Assembly (NCBI RefSeq): GCF_023715145.1
Contig: NZ_JAMBNP010000012.1
Coordinates: forward strand, 1-64,000
Length of the DNA: 64,000 nt
From: Paenibacillus glycanilyticus
GTDB taxonomy: Bacteria > Bacillota > Bacilli > Paenibacillales > Paenibacillaceae
Direction of reading: 5' to 3'
Below the pieces are notes generated by a model that saw only the letters and a list, made by a program, of their open reading frames with translations, had not been told where the DNA came from and searched no databases. Position 1 is the first letter of the stretch. Every line of letters begins with the position of its first letter. Shown here piece after piece: positions 27,085-36,900 of the stretch. The position numbers were made by a program, and so were the translations under genes.

Positions 27085-27125
27085 AAGCCGGGATTGGACG
27101 TAATCGTCTAATCCCGGTTTTTTTA
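27085..27125 (+). terminator. Terminator of the beta-galactoside transporter operon
   Basis: CCGGGATTGGACG (27088-27100) pairs with CGTCTAATCCCGG (27105-27117), one mismatch, followed by TTTTTTT. Confidence 0.88.
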
Positions 27126-27127
27126 TT

Positions 27128-27595
27128 TCACTTAGCCGGTATAAGAATGTCGATCTGAGAGTCGGTCTGCTCAAGAGAGTAAATATCATTCCAGTATTCA
27201 ATATCTATGGGCCTCTCGCCATAGGTGTTGTTTATATAGTCATACGTATGGCCAATCTCCGACTCGGCGCCGTGATGGACGATTCTGACAAACCGGCCTG
27301 GAGGCAGAATGAACGTCGTCATGTCCGTTGGAATTTCGTCTAATGCGCTTACCTCGAAGCCCACTACATGCTGAAAGGGGGTGTCATGCGTCCATTGGCC
27401 TTCCTGGTTATAGATCTGAATGAGGTAGATACCGGCTTCTTTCCGATGCTTGATATCAGCTTTCCGTTCCGCCAGGGTCTCGCGCAGCTTGCCTACTATT
27501 CGTGATTCCAGAACATGATTAAGGCTTTCCGTTATCGAGAAGCCAACCAGCTTGATTTCATCTTTTTCAATAAATTCGGCTTGATGAGCAGGCAT
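27128..27595 (-). CDS. GyrI-like effector-binding domain protein
   Basis: 155 residues. FIEKDEIKLVGFSITES at the start and a C-terminal GHTYDYINNTYGERPIDIEYWNDIYSLEQTDSQIDILIPAK form the GyrI/AraC effector-binding (SHV) fold, with the conserved D-D-Y/W..E positions near the end. Such stand-alone proteins bind hydrophobic small molecules or hydrolyse them. No DNA-binding domain. AGGGAGTG precedes the ATG. Convergent with the transporter operon. Confidence 0.8.
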   Translation of the reverse strand: MPAHQAEFIEKDEIKLVGFSITESLNHVLESRIVGKLRETLAERKADIKHRKEAGIYLIQIYNQEGQWTHDTPFQHVVGFEVSALDEIPTDMTTFILPPGRFVRIVHHGAESEIGHTYDYINNTYGERPIDIEYWNDIYSLEQTDSQIDILIPAK

Positions 27596-27798
27596 TATAT
27601 CACTCCCTAAAATATGGAAATATAACCATGAATAGAATAGCGAATAAATGTTCGCTTGTAAAGGGGGGAATTACAATTCCAACAATTACGTTTACGTTAA
27701 TGTTATAGGGGAGTATGCTAAATATAGATCCAACGTTTGAAACAGCATGGAAGTGGGTAACAAAAGGTTAGGGAATACATTTGAAGGAGGCACCAATT

Positions 27799-28221
27799 AT
27801 GTACAAACACATTCTTATTCCCGTTGACGGTTCGCAGCAGGCAAGCAAAGCTCTTGACCATGCCATCGGCTTGGTGAAGGCTATTGGCCAGGACATACCG
27901 CTGTCCGTCATTCATATTACCGGTCGCGTCGCGATGAATGAGGCTTTTGTTTATGTGGATGTGGGAGAGATGCTGGAAAAGGAAGAGAATGAAGTGCTTT
28001 CCGCAGCCGCTGGACAACTGAAGACCTCGGGGGTTGCTTACACTCTGCTGAAGGCGGACGGTGACCCTGCCACCTTGATTTGCCGGACGGCCAAGGAGCG
28101 AGATTGCGACCTGATTATTATGGGCAGCCGCGGCATTGGGCTGGTCTCGGAAATCTTGCTCGGAAGTGTCAGCCATGGTGTATCCCAGCATTCGCATTGC
28201 CCGGTGCTGTTATTGAAATAA
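27799..28221 (+). CDS. Universal stress protein (UspA-like)
   Basis: 140 residues. MYKHILIPVDGSQQASKALDHAI and, near the end, DLIIMGSRGIGLVSEILLGSVSHGVSQHSHCPVLLLK. The latter contains the ATP-binding pattern G-2x-G-9x-G(S/T) (GSRGIGLVSEILLGS). Role in stress survival; exact partner unknown. AAGGAGG at 27784-27790. The extended upstream frame has no function. Confidence 0.93.
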   Translation: MYKHILIPVDGSQQASKALDHAIGLVKAIGQDIPLSVIHITGRVAMNEAFVYVDVGEMLEKEENEVLSAAAGQLKTSGVAYTLLKADGDPATLICRTAKERDCDLIIMGSRGIGLVSEILLGSVSHGVSQHSHCPVLLLK

Positions 28222-28235
28222 AATAATCAATATTT

Positions 28236-28261
28236 AAAGGCTGCCTGCGGGCAGCCTTTTT
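28236..28261 (+). terminator. Terminator after the universal stress gene
   Basis: AAAGGCTGCC and GGCAGCCTTT with a TGC-type loop and five T. It can also serve the convergent Nif3 gene. Confidence 0.85.
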
Positions 28262-28277
28262 GCTGCTGTGTATTCGA

Positions 28278-29072
28278 TTATACGATCCGGAAGATCGGAG
28301 CGATCGGAATAAACTCCACCGCCACTTCCGGATATTGCCGTCTCAGCTCTTCGCTCAAAGCCCGCATGCCTGGCTCTTCGCTTTCGGCGTGGCCAAGGGT
28401 GAGCAGGGCTTTCGGACGCCCTTGGTACGAAGCGTCCCGAATGTATTCCGGCGTCTCCCATTCCGGTCCTTCGCCAACAATCAGGAGGTCGAGCTCATGC
28501 TCGCGCATGAACGGAATGGCCGTGGAGGCGCCTCCCCGATAGCCAACCAATATGCCGGCACGGCGGCATGGAGTGGAGAGATCTCCCGTAATACGGAGGA
28601 AAGGCATCCCCAGCTTTTGCTTCGCATGCGCGGCAACCTCGGTAACCGTCAAGGACGGAAGCTCCACAATTGCGGCAATAGGCAGCATTTCTGTTAAATG
28701 GGATTCCCATTCCAAAGCAGCGAGCAGGCCCGTCATAATGATATCCGGCTGCTTCCGGTGGCAGTAGTCATGGTAACGGAAGATTGCGATACCGCTCTCC
28801 GCGATCAACTTTTGCTTTTGCGCATAAATCGGATCGTTCTCAATCAGTTTTTCTTCATGGCGATGGCTGTAAGAGAGAGGCTCATGAGTAATGAGAAGAT
28901 TGGCTCCCAACGCAATGGCTTTCTCGATGACTTGCTGAGTTGGCATAAAAGAAACGGCAATTCCTCGTACTTCCGTATCCGGCTGGCCGGCCATCAGAAT
29001 ATCCACGGTATTGCTGATTGGGGGAACCGAAGAGCATAATTTATCTATAACGGTCTGAACGGATAGTGGCAT
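28278..29072 (-). CDS. Nif3-like dinuclear metal centre protein
   Basis: 264 residues. Motifs of the NIF3/DUF34 family: LLITHEPLSYSH (His-His metal site), IFRYHDYCHRKQPD (second His), GEGPEWETPEYIRD and LGHAESEEPGM (His/Glu near the end). Members form hexameric rings with a metal pair per subunit; the biochemical role is uncertain (possibly GTP cyclohydrolase-like, nucleotide-related). Shorter than the Bacillus YqfO, which has an inserted PII-like domain. Convergent with usp. Confidence 0.88.
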   Translation of the reverse strand: MPLSVQTVIDKLCSSVPPISNTVDILMAGQPDTEVRGIAVSFMPTQQVIEKAIALGANLLITHEPLSYSHRHEEKLIENDPIYAQKQKLIAESGIAIFRYHDYCHRKQPDIIMTGLLAALEWESHLTEMLPIAAIVELPSLTVTEVAAHAKQKLGMPFLRITGDLSTPCRRAGILVGYRGGASTAIPFMREHELDLLIVGEGPEWETPEYIRDASYQGRPKALLTLGHAESEEPGMRALSEELRRQYPEVAVEFIPIAPIFRIV

Positions 29073-29098
29073 AGGATAGATTCCTTTCTTAGGGGTGC

Positions 29099-29686
29099 TT
29101 ATTTGCTGCTTGGATATATTTTCTCGCCTTTTTCCAGCATGTCTATAAATTGCGCAATACGCTTTATCCGCGTTTCCTGTTTCTTCGCATTATGAATGCG
29201 GAACAGAATGGCATATCGGTTCTGCTTGTCCAAGGCCTCGAAGAACTGCTGCGCTTTCTCGCTCCGTGCCAGTTCATGGGCAAAATCCTCGGGAACAGTG
29301 GCGTTCGACTGCGACTCGTAAGCTTTTTCCCATAATCCGTTTTGCTTGGCCGTTTCAATCGCCTTGAAGCCGCTTGGCTGCATTTTACCGGAAGCAATGA
29401 GGACCTCGGCTTTATCTTTATTGATTTGCGACCAGATGCTTTTGGGACCTCTAGGCGAAAATCGCTGCAGCCAGCTTTCTTCGTCATGCGCTTTTTTATG
29501 GCTGTCGATCCAGCCGTAGCATAATGCGATATCCAGTGCTTCATGGTACGTAATCGATGGGCGGGAGGCATTCTTTTTGGCAAGCTGCATCCAGATGCCG
29601 GTCGACAGATCATATTGCTTGGCAAGCCATTCCTCGAAAGCCGGCGGGTTCGCGAAGAAGAGAATAGGCTGTTCTAATTTACTCAT
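29099..29686 (-). CDS. YdeI/OmpD-associated family protein
   Basis: 195 residues from ATG 29686. EEWLAKQYDLSTGIWMQLAKK and ALDIALCYGWIDSHKK, then QRFSPRGPKSIWSQINKDKAE, are conserved blocks of the YdeI family (bacteriocin-resistance or antimicrobial-peptide-related proteins in Bacillus). AGGAGA lies before this ATG; the longer frame has no site. Function is only indirectly known. Monocistronic by layout: 26 bp from the preceding nif3-like start, could be co-transcribed. Confidence 0.85.
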   Translation of the reverse strand: MSKLEQPILFFANPPAFEEWLAKQYDLSTGIWMQLAKKNASRPSITYHEALDIALCYGWIDSHKKAHDEESWLQRFSPRGPKSIWSQINKDKAEVLIASGKMQPSGFKAIETAKQNGLWEKAYESQSNATVPEDFAHELARSEKAQQFFEALDKQNRYAILFRIHNAKKQETRIKRIAQFIDMLEKGEKIYPSSK

Positions 29687-29834
29687 CGTCAAGATCTCCT
29701 TTATCCCGTTTCCTTCCACCATTATAGCACCGGCCCATCATCGGTATAAGTCTTGAGTTTACATACATTTCCTTTAGAATGAGATTATCGCCTCTGCGCA
29801 TAAAGCGGGGAATACGAAAGTAGGGATATTGAGA

Positions 29835-30281
29835 ATGGGCCATGTCAGAGCTATCCGGGAAGAAGAGCTTCAAGAGCTACTGGACTTATATCATTATTTG
29901 AATCCGGATGATCCGGAGCTTGAGGCAGCGGACGTACAGGAGCTGTGGAAGCAGATTCAGCAGGACGCGAACATGCATTATCTGGTCGTTGAAGATAACG
30001 GCCGCTTGGCTGCGGCCTGCGTTCTCCTGCTTATTCCCAATTTAACAAGAGGAGCAAGGCCGTACGGTTTAATCGAAAATGTGGTTACCCATCCCGACTT
30101 CCGCAGGAAAGGTTACGGAACCCGCGTGTTACGGGAAGCTTTGACAATCGCATGGGAGCATCATTGCTATAAAGTTATGCTTCTGACGAGCTCGAGGAAG
30201 GAAGGGACGATGGAATTTTACGAGAAGGCGGGATTTGTGCGAGGGATAAAGACGGGATTTATCGCTAAGCCTTCGTCCTGA
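29835..30281 (+). CDS. GNAT-family N-acetyltransferase
   Basis: 148 residues from ATG 29835. ENVVTHPDFRRKGYGTRVLREAL holds the acetyl-CoA loop RRKGYG. The end, GTMEFYEKAGFVRGIKTGF, is the usual C-terminal strand and helix. Substrate unknown. GTAGGGA lies upstream. A TTG six bases upstream is also possible. Confidence 0.88.
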   Translation: MGHVRAIREEELQELLDLYHYLNPDDPELEAADVQELWKQIQQDANMHYLVVEDNGRLAAACVLLLIPNLTRGARPYGLIENVVTHPDFRRKGYGTRVLREALTIAWEHHCYKVMLLTSSRKEGTMEFYEKAGFVRGIKTGFIAKPSS

Positions 30282-30297
30282 GGTTAGGAGGGTTAAA

Positions 30298-30816
30298 TTG
30301 AAACGCGCTAAACGATTAATGCGAGTGATTGTATATGCCGTACTAATCACCATCGTCGGGGTAGCTGCAGCAGCGGGAATATGGTACCGGCATACGGCTC
30401 CGTTAGTGAATGACGGGGTATCGACCATTTCGACTCCTGAGGGAGAGCTCTTGGAATATGTTGTAGATCTGCAAAATCAGGGGTTTCGGAAAATTGATCT
30501 CGTCAGCGTAACGATAGGCGGCCCTCCCGATCCGGGTCCCGTTCAGCTTGGCATCACTTATGATTCAGGGCAGATTGTACAGGTGCTGCCTGAGCCAGTT
30601 CCGGCTATTGAGTATATGGGAATTCATGATTCTTCCATCTATCCGGCGCTTTCCGATGCGGAGTTCAGGAAGGCCGTTGCGATGAAGACCCATACCCCAA
30701 TCCATTATGGTATACGTTTCGCCGCGAATCGCGGCCCGATTCATAGCGTTACGGTCAAATACAAATATTTGGGCTTTACCAAAAAGCTGACGATTACAAA
30801 TTGGTTCGACCATTAG
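30298..30816 (+). CDS. Membrane-anchored hypothetical protein
   Basis: 172 residues. TTG start at 30298 with TAGGAGGG upstream. One transmembrane helix (about 9-28), then an extracytoplasmic beta-rich domain (VDLQNQGFRKIDLVSVTI, HSVTVKYKYLGFTKKLTI). No known family recognised. It starts 16 bp after the acetyltransferase, so the two are probably co-transcribed. Confidence 0.7.
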   Translation: MKRAKRLMRVIVYAVLITIVGVAAAAGIWYRHTAPLVNDGVSTISTPEGELLEYVVDLQNQGFRKIDLVSVTIGGPPDPGPVQLGITYDSGQIVQVLPEPVPAIEYMGIHDSSIYPALSDAEFRKAVAMKTHTPIHYGIRFAANRGPIHSVTVKYKYLGFTKKLTITNWFDH

Positions 30817-30838
30817 AGAGGATCAGCTGGTAATAAAA

Positions 30839-30880
30839 CAAGAGGGTTGAACCGCCGCGGTTCAACCCTCTTGTTATTAC
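30839..30880. terminator. Bidirectional terminator
   Basis: Perfect 16-bp stem CAAGAGGGTTGAACCG / CGGTTCAACCCTCTTG with a 3-base loop, A/T-rich on both sides. It lies between the convergent genes ending at 30816 and 30877. Confidence 0.85.
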
Positions 30881-32682
30881 TCAATCCGGAACACCGGGCC
30901 CTTCGGATAAAACGGCAAATGTTTGCCTTTTGGCAGCAGGTAGGCATGATCACGCTTTACGCGAAGCCGGTCACAATCGCCGTCGGTGATGATTAAGAGA
31001 GGTCCTTTTTTCGGAAAGTCCTCAGCATGCTCCAGCAGATCAATCGCGGGCTGCAGAACGGTGCCTCCGCGCCCCTTTACTTGGACTCTGTCGCTGATGA
31101 GATCGGGGGACATGTAACCGGCATCGTAAGGAGCCGCATCGCAATAAATGATGCGAGCCATCGGCACGTCACGCGCCTCGGCGTAGCTTGCAATGGCACC
31201 AAGACATTTGGCAAGCAGCTTTTTGTCCATAGAGCCTGAAGTATCGAGTATGACGCCAAAAGTCCGCCCGTCTTCGCTGCTTCCCGCGTCCACCCATTGC
31301 GGCCTCGGAATGTCCGGGGTAGAGGACTGCCGCCTGGAAATGCGGGAATAAGTACGCTTCTTCTCGAGTGGAGCGAAATAATGATCAAACCAGCGGGCAA
31401 GCTCCACATCCCATTTGATGGGAGGCTGGCCCAAAGCTCTGATCTCCTCCACAAGTCCCGTCGGAAGATAGCCGCGCCCTTGCTCTTCGTGGTAGACGAG
31501 TCCTTGCTGCATCGCATTGCGGCAGAAATCATCCAAGCGTTGCCCCTCGCGGGTATCGCGAAAGCCGGGTGACCCATCATCCAAAATATCCCCAAGTCCA
31601 TTCCCGCGTAGAGTTGCTAACTTGCGATAGACGCGAATATCCGCAACCATTCTGTCATAGATCGATTCCGCGCTAAGTCCCTTTAGCTCCGGATCAAGCA
31701 TTAATCCCATGCGAGGGTATTCGCCGATCTTCATCTCCACCAGCCACAGATTGATGACATAATCGCAAGCTATATTCCACAGATAATGGTCGCGCCCTTG
31801 GCAGCGTTCATGATGCTGAAGGCCGGCATGCAGGAGCTCATGCGCCATCACAAACAACGTTTCATCATCGGTTAACCCGGCAGCCGGATTCATGTAGATG
31901 ACACGGTCAATGACATTAATGGCAGCAATCGAGATCTCGAGACGCTGACAGATCTGCACATCTTCAATCATTTTAAAGCCGGACGCGAGCGCTCCAAGCA
32001 GCGGATAATGGTCGATGAACCAACGCTTCGCTCTTACCGCATCGGTAAGCGAAGCCGAATTCGATGTAAGCGAGTCCAGATGGCCGCCGGCGACACTAAC
32101 CGCTTTGGTTACAGCGTTCGCAAGACCCTTTGCCAGGTAGCTTTCCCAATCCGGCTCCCGGTCGTAGTAATAGGAAGTAACCTTATGGTCGTAATTCATA
32201 TCGCAGGCAGAAGGTCCTGCCGTGCCAACGTAATTTAATGCGTGAGGTAGTCCCCGCTCAAGAAAATAGGAGTAAAGCTGCTCCTCATCCCTGAACGGAA
32301 TTTCAACTCGTGTTTCCATATCGGCGGGTACGGTCCCAATCCTTAGATCTTGGAGAAAGCGGGCAATATAGACATCGCAAGCGGCGTTCCAAAGAATAGG
32401 CCTTTCCTTTTTTACCTTGAAATGACCTAGGCCAAGATGAAGAAGGCAATGAGCGAGCACATAGATCCACTCGGCTGTTTCGCCGCGTCTCTTGGGATGA
32501 AGATACAGGATTCCGCCAATCGTTACCGTTGCCCAGCCCGTCTCCGGATAAGGGGCGCTTTCCTGGCGCATCATTCGGACCCGTGAGACCAGCGGCGAAA
32601 ATATGGGATGATCGGAGATAAATTGAATCGCATCATTTGCATTTTTAGTTGCGGGATCTATCGTTTTAGGTTTGCGCGCCAT
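30877..32682 (-). CDS. Metallopeptidase-VWA protein (DUF2201-like), partner of MoxR ATPase
   Basis: 601 residues. Two copies of a zincin-like module. The first reads HCLLH (78-82) with WNAACD (98-103), the second HELLH (281-285) with WNIACD (302-307). The second has the complete HExxH; the first lacks the catalytic Glu (Cys instead). A C-terminal von Willebrand A domain starts at DTSGSMD (about 480, MIDAS). Such proteins couple to MoxR AAA ATPases, thought to act as metal-dependent chaperones. It follows the ATPase gene by 6 bp. Substrate unknown. Confidence 0.85.
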   Translation of the reverse strand: MARKPKTIDPATKNANDAIQFISDHPIFSPLVSRVRMMRQESAPYPETGWATVTIGGILYLHPKRRGETAEWIYVLAHCLLHLGLGHFKVKKERPILWNAACDVYIARFLQDLRIGTVPADMETRVEIPFRDEEQLYSYFLERGLPHALNYVGTAGPSACDMNYDHKVTSYYYDREPDWESYLAKGLANAVTKAVSVAGGHLDSLTSNSASLTDAVRAKRWFIDHYPLLGALASGFKMIEDVQICQRLEISIAAINVIDRVIYMNPAAGLTDDETLFVMAHELLHAGLQHHERCQGRDHYLWNIACDYVINLWLVEMKIGEYPRMGLMLDPELKGLSAESIYDRMVADIRVYRKLATLRGNGLGDILDDGSPGFRDTREGQRLDDFCRNAMQQGLVYHEEQGRGYLPTGLVEEIRALGQPPIKWDVELARWFDHYFAPLEKKRTYSRISRRQSSTPDIPRPQWVDAGSSEDGRTFGVILDTSGSMDKKLLAKCLGAIASYAEARDVPMARIIYCDAAPYDAGYMSPDLISDRVQVKGRGGTVLQPAIDLLEHAEDFPKKGPLLIITDGDCDRLRVKRDHAYLLPKGKHLPFYPKGPVFRIE

Positions 32683-32688
32683 AGCGGA

Positions 32689-33747
32689 TCACCGGTCTTT
32701 CATGGCAAGTCTAGGCAGATCCCGCACGATCTCCACCATCAGCCAATCCGGAATGTTAGCTTGCTGATCATGCCTCGCGACAACCATTTGGGCGATCTCG
32801 AAAGAAATCTGACTCAGATCTTTAATGAGCTTTTTAGCCGTATGGGCAAACTGACGATGGGACTCGCGGATGTGCTCTTTATTAGAGGGCAGCTCTTTCA
32901 CAATCTGAGAACGGAAAGCCTGCGCAAGGAAATAGAGGACGTCACGATCCTCCGGGGCATCCGGGAAACCAACTTTGCCTTCCATGATCTGATTAAGCTG
33001 ATATTTGCTGCTCAAGTTCTTATAGAAGGCTTTGAACTGGACCGCATGCGCGGGAGTGAGAGCACCGTTAGCCAGAATGCCGACGATATCCGTCGTGACC
33101 GCCTCCCCGAACTCATGAAGCGCATCCGAGAGCATATGCCAGGAACGAGGTGTCGAGAAGGTCTCTTCGCTTTTTGGAGGAGCGCTCCATAGATGATCGG
33201 GTCTGGTCTCCAAGTATTCAATGACGGTCGGATGAATAGAAGCTTCGTAAGCCCAGTTGATCCAGTCTTTGAAGGACACGTTTAACTGAACATGAAACAT
33301 GCGGTTAATGAGGGCGGAGCTCATCGGCTTGACGATTGCGCTGTCCTGCGCGCGGTTGCCGGCACCTATTACAATGGAGCCCTCAGGCAGATAGTAGTCT
33401 CCAATGCGCCGCTCGTGGATCAAACTGTAAAAGGCTTTTTGCACTTCCTGCGAGCAGGCGTTAAGCTCATCGAGAAACAGGCAGTAGGGCTCATCACGGG
33501 CAATCATGGCCGGCGGGCAGAACTGGCTTTTGCCGTCTTTAATTTGAGGAACGCCGATAATATCTTCAGGGGCAAGCTGGGAACCGAGGAGGGATACGCA
33601 TGGAAGACCAACTTGCCTTGCGAATTTCTCGACAAGGGAGGATTTTCCGATACCGGGTGCGCCCCATATGAAGACGGGACGGATAACGGAGACGTTAAGC
33701 AAAACATCCATTAACTGCGAGGCAGTTACGGGTGCGGCAATATTCAT
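32689..33747 (-). CDS. MoxR-family AAA ATPase
   Basis: 352 residues. Walker A GAPGIGKSS at 29-37, Walker B LFLDELN (about 90-96) and sensor-1-type VIGAGNRAQDSA (about 125-137). The helical C-terminal part follows. First gene of the pair with the VWA metallopeptidase, whose start lies 6 bp after its stop. MoxR proteins typically remodel a partner protein using ATP through a VWA co-factor. No third gene of the system is in view. Confidence 0.88.
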   Translation of the reverse strand: MNIAAPVTASQLMDVLLNVSVIRPVFIWGAPGIGKSSLVEKFARQVGLPCVSLLGSQLAPEDIIGVPQIKDGKSQFCPPAMIARDEPYCLFLDELNACSQEVQKAFYSLIHERRIGDYYLPEGSIVIGAGNRAQDSAIVKPMSSALINRMFHVQLNVSFKDWINWAYEASIHPTVIEYLETRPDHLWSAPPKSEETFSTPRSWHMLSDALHEFGEAVTTDIVGILANGALTPAHAVQFKAFYKNLSSKYQLNQIMEGKVGFPDAPEDRDVLYFLAQAFRSQIVKELPSNKEHIRESHRQFAHTAKKLIKDLSQISFEIAQMVVARHDQQANIPDWLMVEIVRDLPRLAMKDR

Positions 33748-33863
33748 AGATTATGGTTTACTCCTTGCATCGTAATATTCTATACCGATTATAGCAAAGA
33801 GGGTTTGACTGCTTAAGAGAAGAAACGGTTATATTTATATGTTATTTCATCCTCAGGGTCAAA

Positions 33864-33910
33864 GCAAAAAGAGCACAGCAGGCATACGAATACGTATGCC
33901 TGCCGTGCTC
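33864..33910 (-). terminator. Terminator of the beta-helix gene
   Basis: On the minus strand an 18-bp arm (33893-33910) pairs with 33871-33888 with one A-C mismatch, then CTTTTTG (plus-strand A-run 33866-33870). Confidence 0.8.
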
Positions 33911-33936
33911 CGCAAGATATTCTGAGTTCATTGCGT

Positions 33937-36900
33937 TTAAGCGGCTTCATGTGAAACACGAGCTGCATCCGTGCCAGAAGCAACGGCGCCATCGATCGAA
34001 AACGGTAAGACGATCGTTTTAGTTCCATCGGCTGAAATCACTTTAAGACGATGATCTGTTGTAATAACTTCGGTTGAAGCAACAGCGTTACCACTAGCAT
34101 CTACAACGGAAATCGTTTGGACACCATTTAGGGATATTAACTCGTCTAGAACATTTCCAACCGTAGTTTCGGCTTTAATGTCAATTGCACTTCCTGAAAT
34201 GGAGTTAATATGCGTGCTTGTATAGGCCATATCTACAGCTGTGTCAGAGACAATGTTCGGGAAAACGTAGGACTGCGATAAATTTGCCTGTACGGAGCTA
34301 TCGAACTTGGTACTGCCATTTGCGTCAGGATACACCGTCGCCGTTTGAGTTCTATACTTTTTATTGAACGTTTTAATACCTATATGGCTAAAGTGATAAC
34401 TTGAAGTACCTCTAACTTGTACGGCACTGCCGATTAACCCGCCTTGTAAAATATTTAGGTTGCTTAAATTAACGTCAGTTCCATTATCAACAACAATCGC
34501 AAACCGGTCATTTCTTAATGTGTCTTCATATTTTATTGAACTGTCTTGAATCGTGACATGATCTACATATTTCATGAGTATTCCATAGGCAGGGAATGAA
34601 CTTGCATTTGAATAGGACGAGGTTCGATAGTTACCTCCGTTTTTCGCTTCAGCTATAACTTCCGTCGTGTTTGATAAAACGGGCTTGGAAGCAGGCTTGG
34701 CAGGATTAAAGGACGCCGTAAGATCAAGGTTCTTAATCGTTATATTGCGAACGGGATACGTTTCTCCATCCACAATCGTTCCTACCGAACCAACGTCAAC
34801 TTGGCCTGCGGATCCGGTGCTTGGAAATCGTTTATATCCTTGGATCACAATGGGGAACGCTCCGTCTCCTCCCGCGTTCTTGGATAAAACAGCCCCATCA
34901 ACCGTTACGTTTGAAATCGAACCGGGTCTTCTTACTCCAAGAGGCAGCCTTGCGGTTTGAAGACTTCCGTCTTCGTCTAACCCGGCGCCTTCAAAGCGGG
35001 GAGACACGCCGAAAGCGATCCCGCCGGATGTGTTTTCCAAATGTATATCGGAAAAGGTTACGTTACTTACGTTTGAACCGTCGTTAACCCAGATGGCTAC
35101 GCCGGTTTTATTCGCATTTGTTGTTAAAGTTAAATTTCTCGCGGTTATATTCTCCATATCTCCAACCGTTTCCGAACCCAATTGGAACACGTTTCCGCCC
35201 GCGATGTCGCCGGCAACGATTTTTTCAATATCGATGTTGGAAACATGTCTAATAAATCCTAAAGAAAAGTCGCTTCCCAATTTTGCTACGTCATTACTGG
35301 ATTTCAACGTTGTGATGTTATAAGCGGATGCGTCGTTATTTTGCATAAAGTTAAAGGTGTCTCTTTGACGACCGGAGGTAGAGTCAGGCAATAAGATATT
35401 CTGAACCCGAATGTTATCGCATCCGGTTGTCAGTACAGAAAACCAGCCGCCTTGTTCGATGGTCAATACATGATCCTCATCCGTTCCGCCGATCACGATA
35501 TTTTTAGATAGTTTGAACGAAATGGTCTTCGTCCCGCCGCCGGGAACATAAGGATCGCTATAACCCGTATATAAATTCATATTTCCGTAAATTTTGGCGG
35601 AGTTGCCGATAATTTTTATATTCTCTACGCGAACGCCCCACATCAGAGCGTCTTCCCAATAGCCATGACCGTCATCCTGCCCCAATGCAAAAGGATAATT
35701 TAAAGTGGCTTCTCTTGCATCGATATTGTCTAAAGCTATAAGTTGAGCGTTTTTGTCAAAGTACAAATACACGTTGCTTCTCAAATGGATGCTGTTTGAA
35801 GCGAAATTGGAGTCTCCTTTGAAGTAAACCGTTCCGCCGCCATTTTTGCTTGCTGCAACAATGGCCGCATTGATAGCGGCAGCATTATCCGATCCGGTAT
35901 ATTTAATAATGTCGCCAGCGCTGTCCGATACTTTTGCGTCAGCAACGGCACCAAAATCCGTTACGTCATATTTACCTGTATAATAGCTTACCATGTTTGA
36001 ATTTCCGTCGGATGTTACCAGCTTAAAGTAATAGTTTGTTTCCGGTAATAGGTTCGAGAGTATCGCTTGTTGCGATTTGAAAGCTATTCCTGTTTTCACC
36101 CATGTTAAACCTTTGTCTAAACTTGCATAAACACTTGCTTGTTTATTCACTGAATCAGCTTCAAGCACAACGGTTGTTGGGGTAGTATAGGAGACATCAG
36201 CAGCTTTTCTGACTAAATCTGTTACATTAGCAGTTACATGGAAGTTTACCGTTCCTGTTTCCGTGTAATCCGTTTCGCGAGGTGTTCCCGAATAAGCCTT
36301 GCCGCTGAAAGTTGCACGGAAGGTTCCGCCATGACGCGGCATTTTTTTGTTTTTCAAAACAAGCGTAACATCAACGCCATTGTATGCGCTAAAATCCGTA
36401 TTCTTTATGGAAACCGTTTTTCCACCGTCCGTTATGGACACTTTTGTCCGTAAGTCCTCATTTGAATTGATATCTCTAACCCAGTTTCTTCCCGAATGGT
36501 TATAGTCTTTAGCGGCAGCGATCGCAGCATTGTTTAATGGTACGAAGCCGCGGCCAATTAAATCGAACGTATCAGTAGGGGAAGCGGTTATTCCATCCGG
36601 CAAATGAAAGGTTAACGTTCCGTATAAATATTTTCTTTCCGGAGTGGTTCTATTGATGGAGTATTCTAATATTACATCTTGAGTTTGATCTGCTGTATAT
36701 TGCTGCAGGTTTGTTTTTAGAGTTGATAGCTGGATTGTAAACGTTTTGGATGTTCCATTCTCAGCAACTACGGTTAATCTATCATCGTTCACGATTTCAT
36801 CAGACAATCTTTTTTCGTTTCCCGAACGGTCTGTAACCGAATAATGTTGAATCGAATGGTCCGTGGAATCAATTTCAGCAAGCAATTGTTCAACATGATA

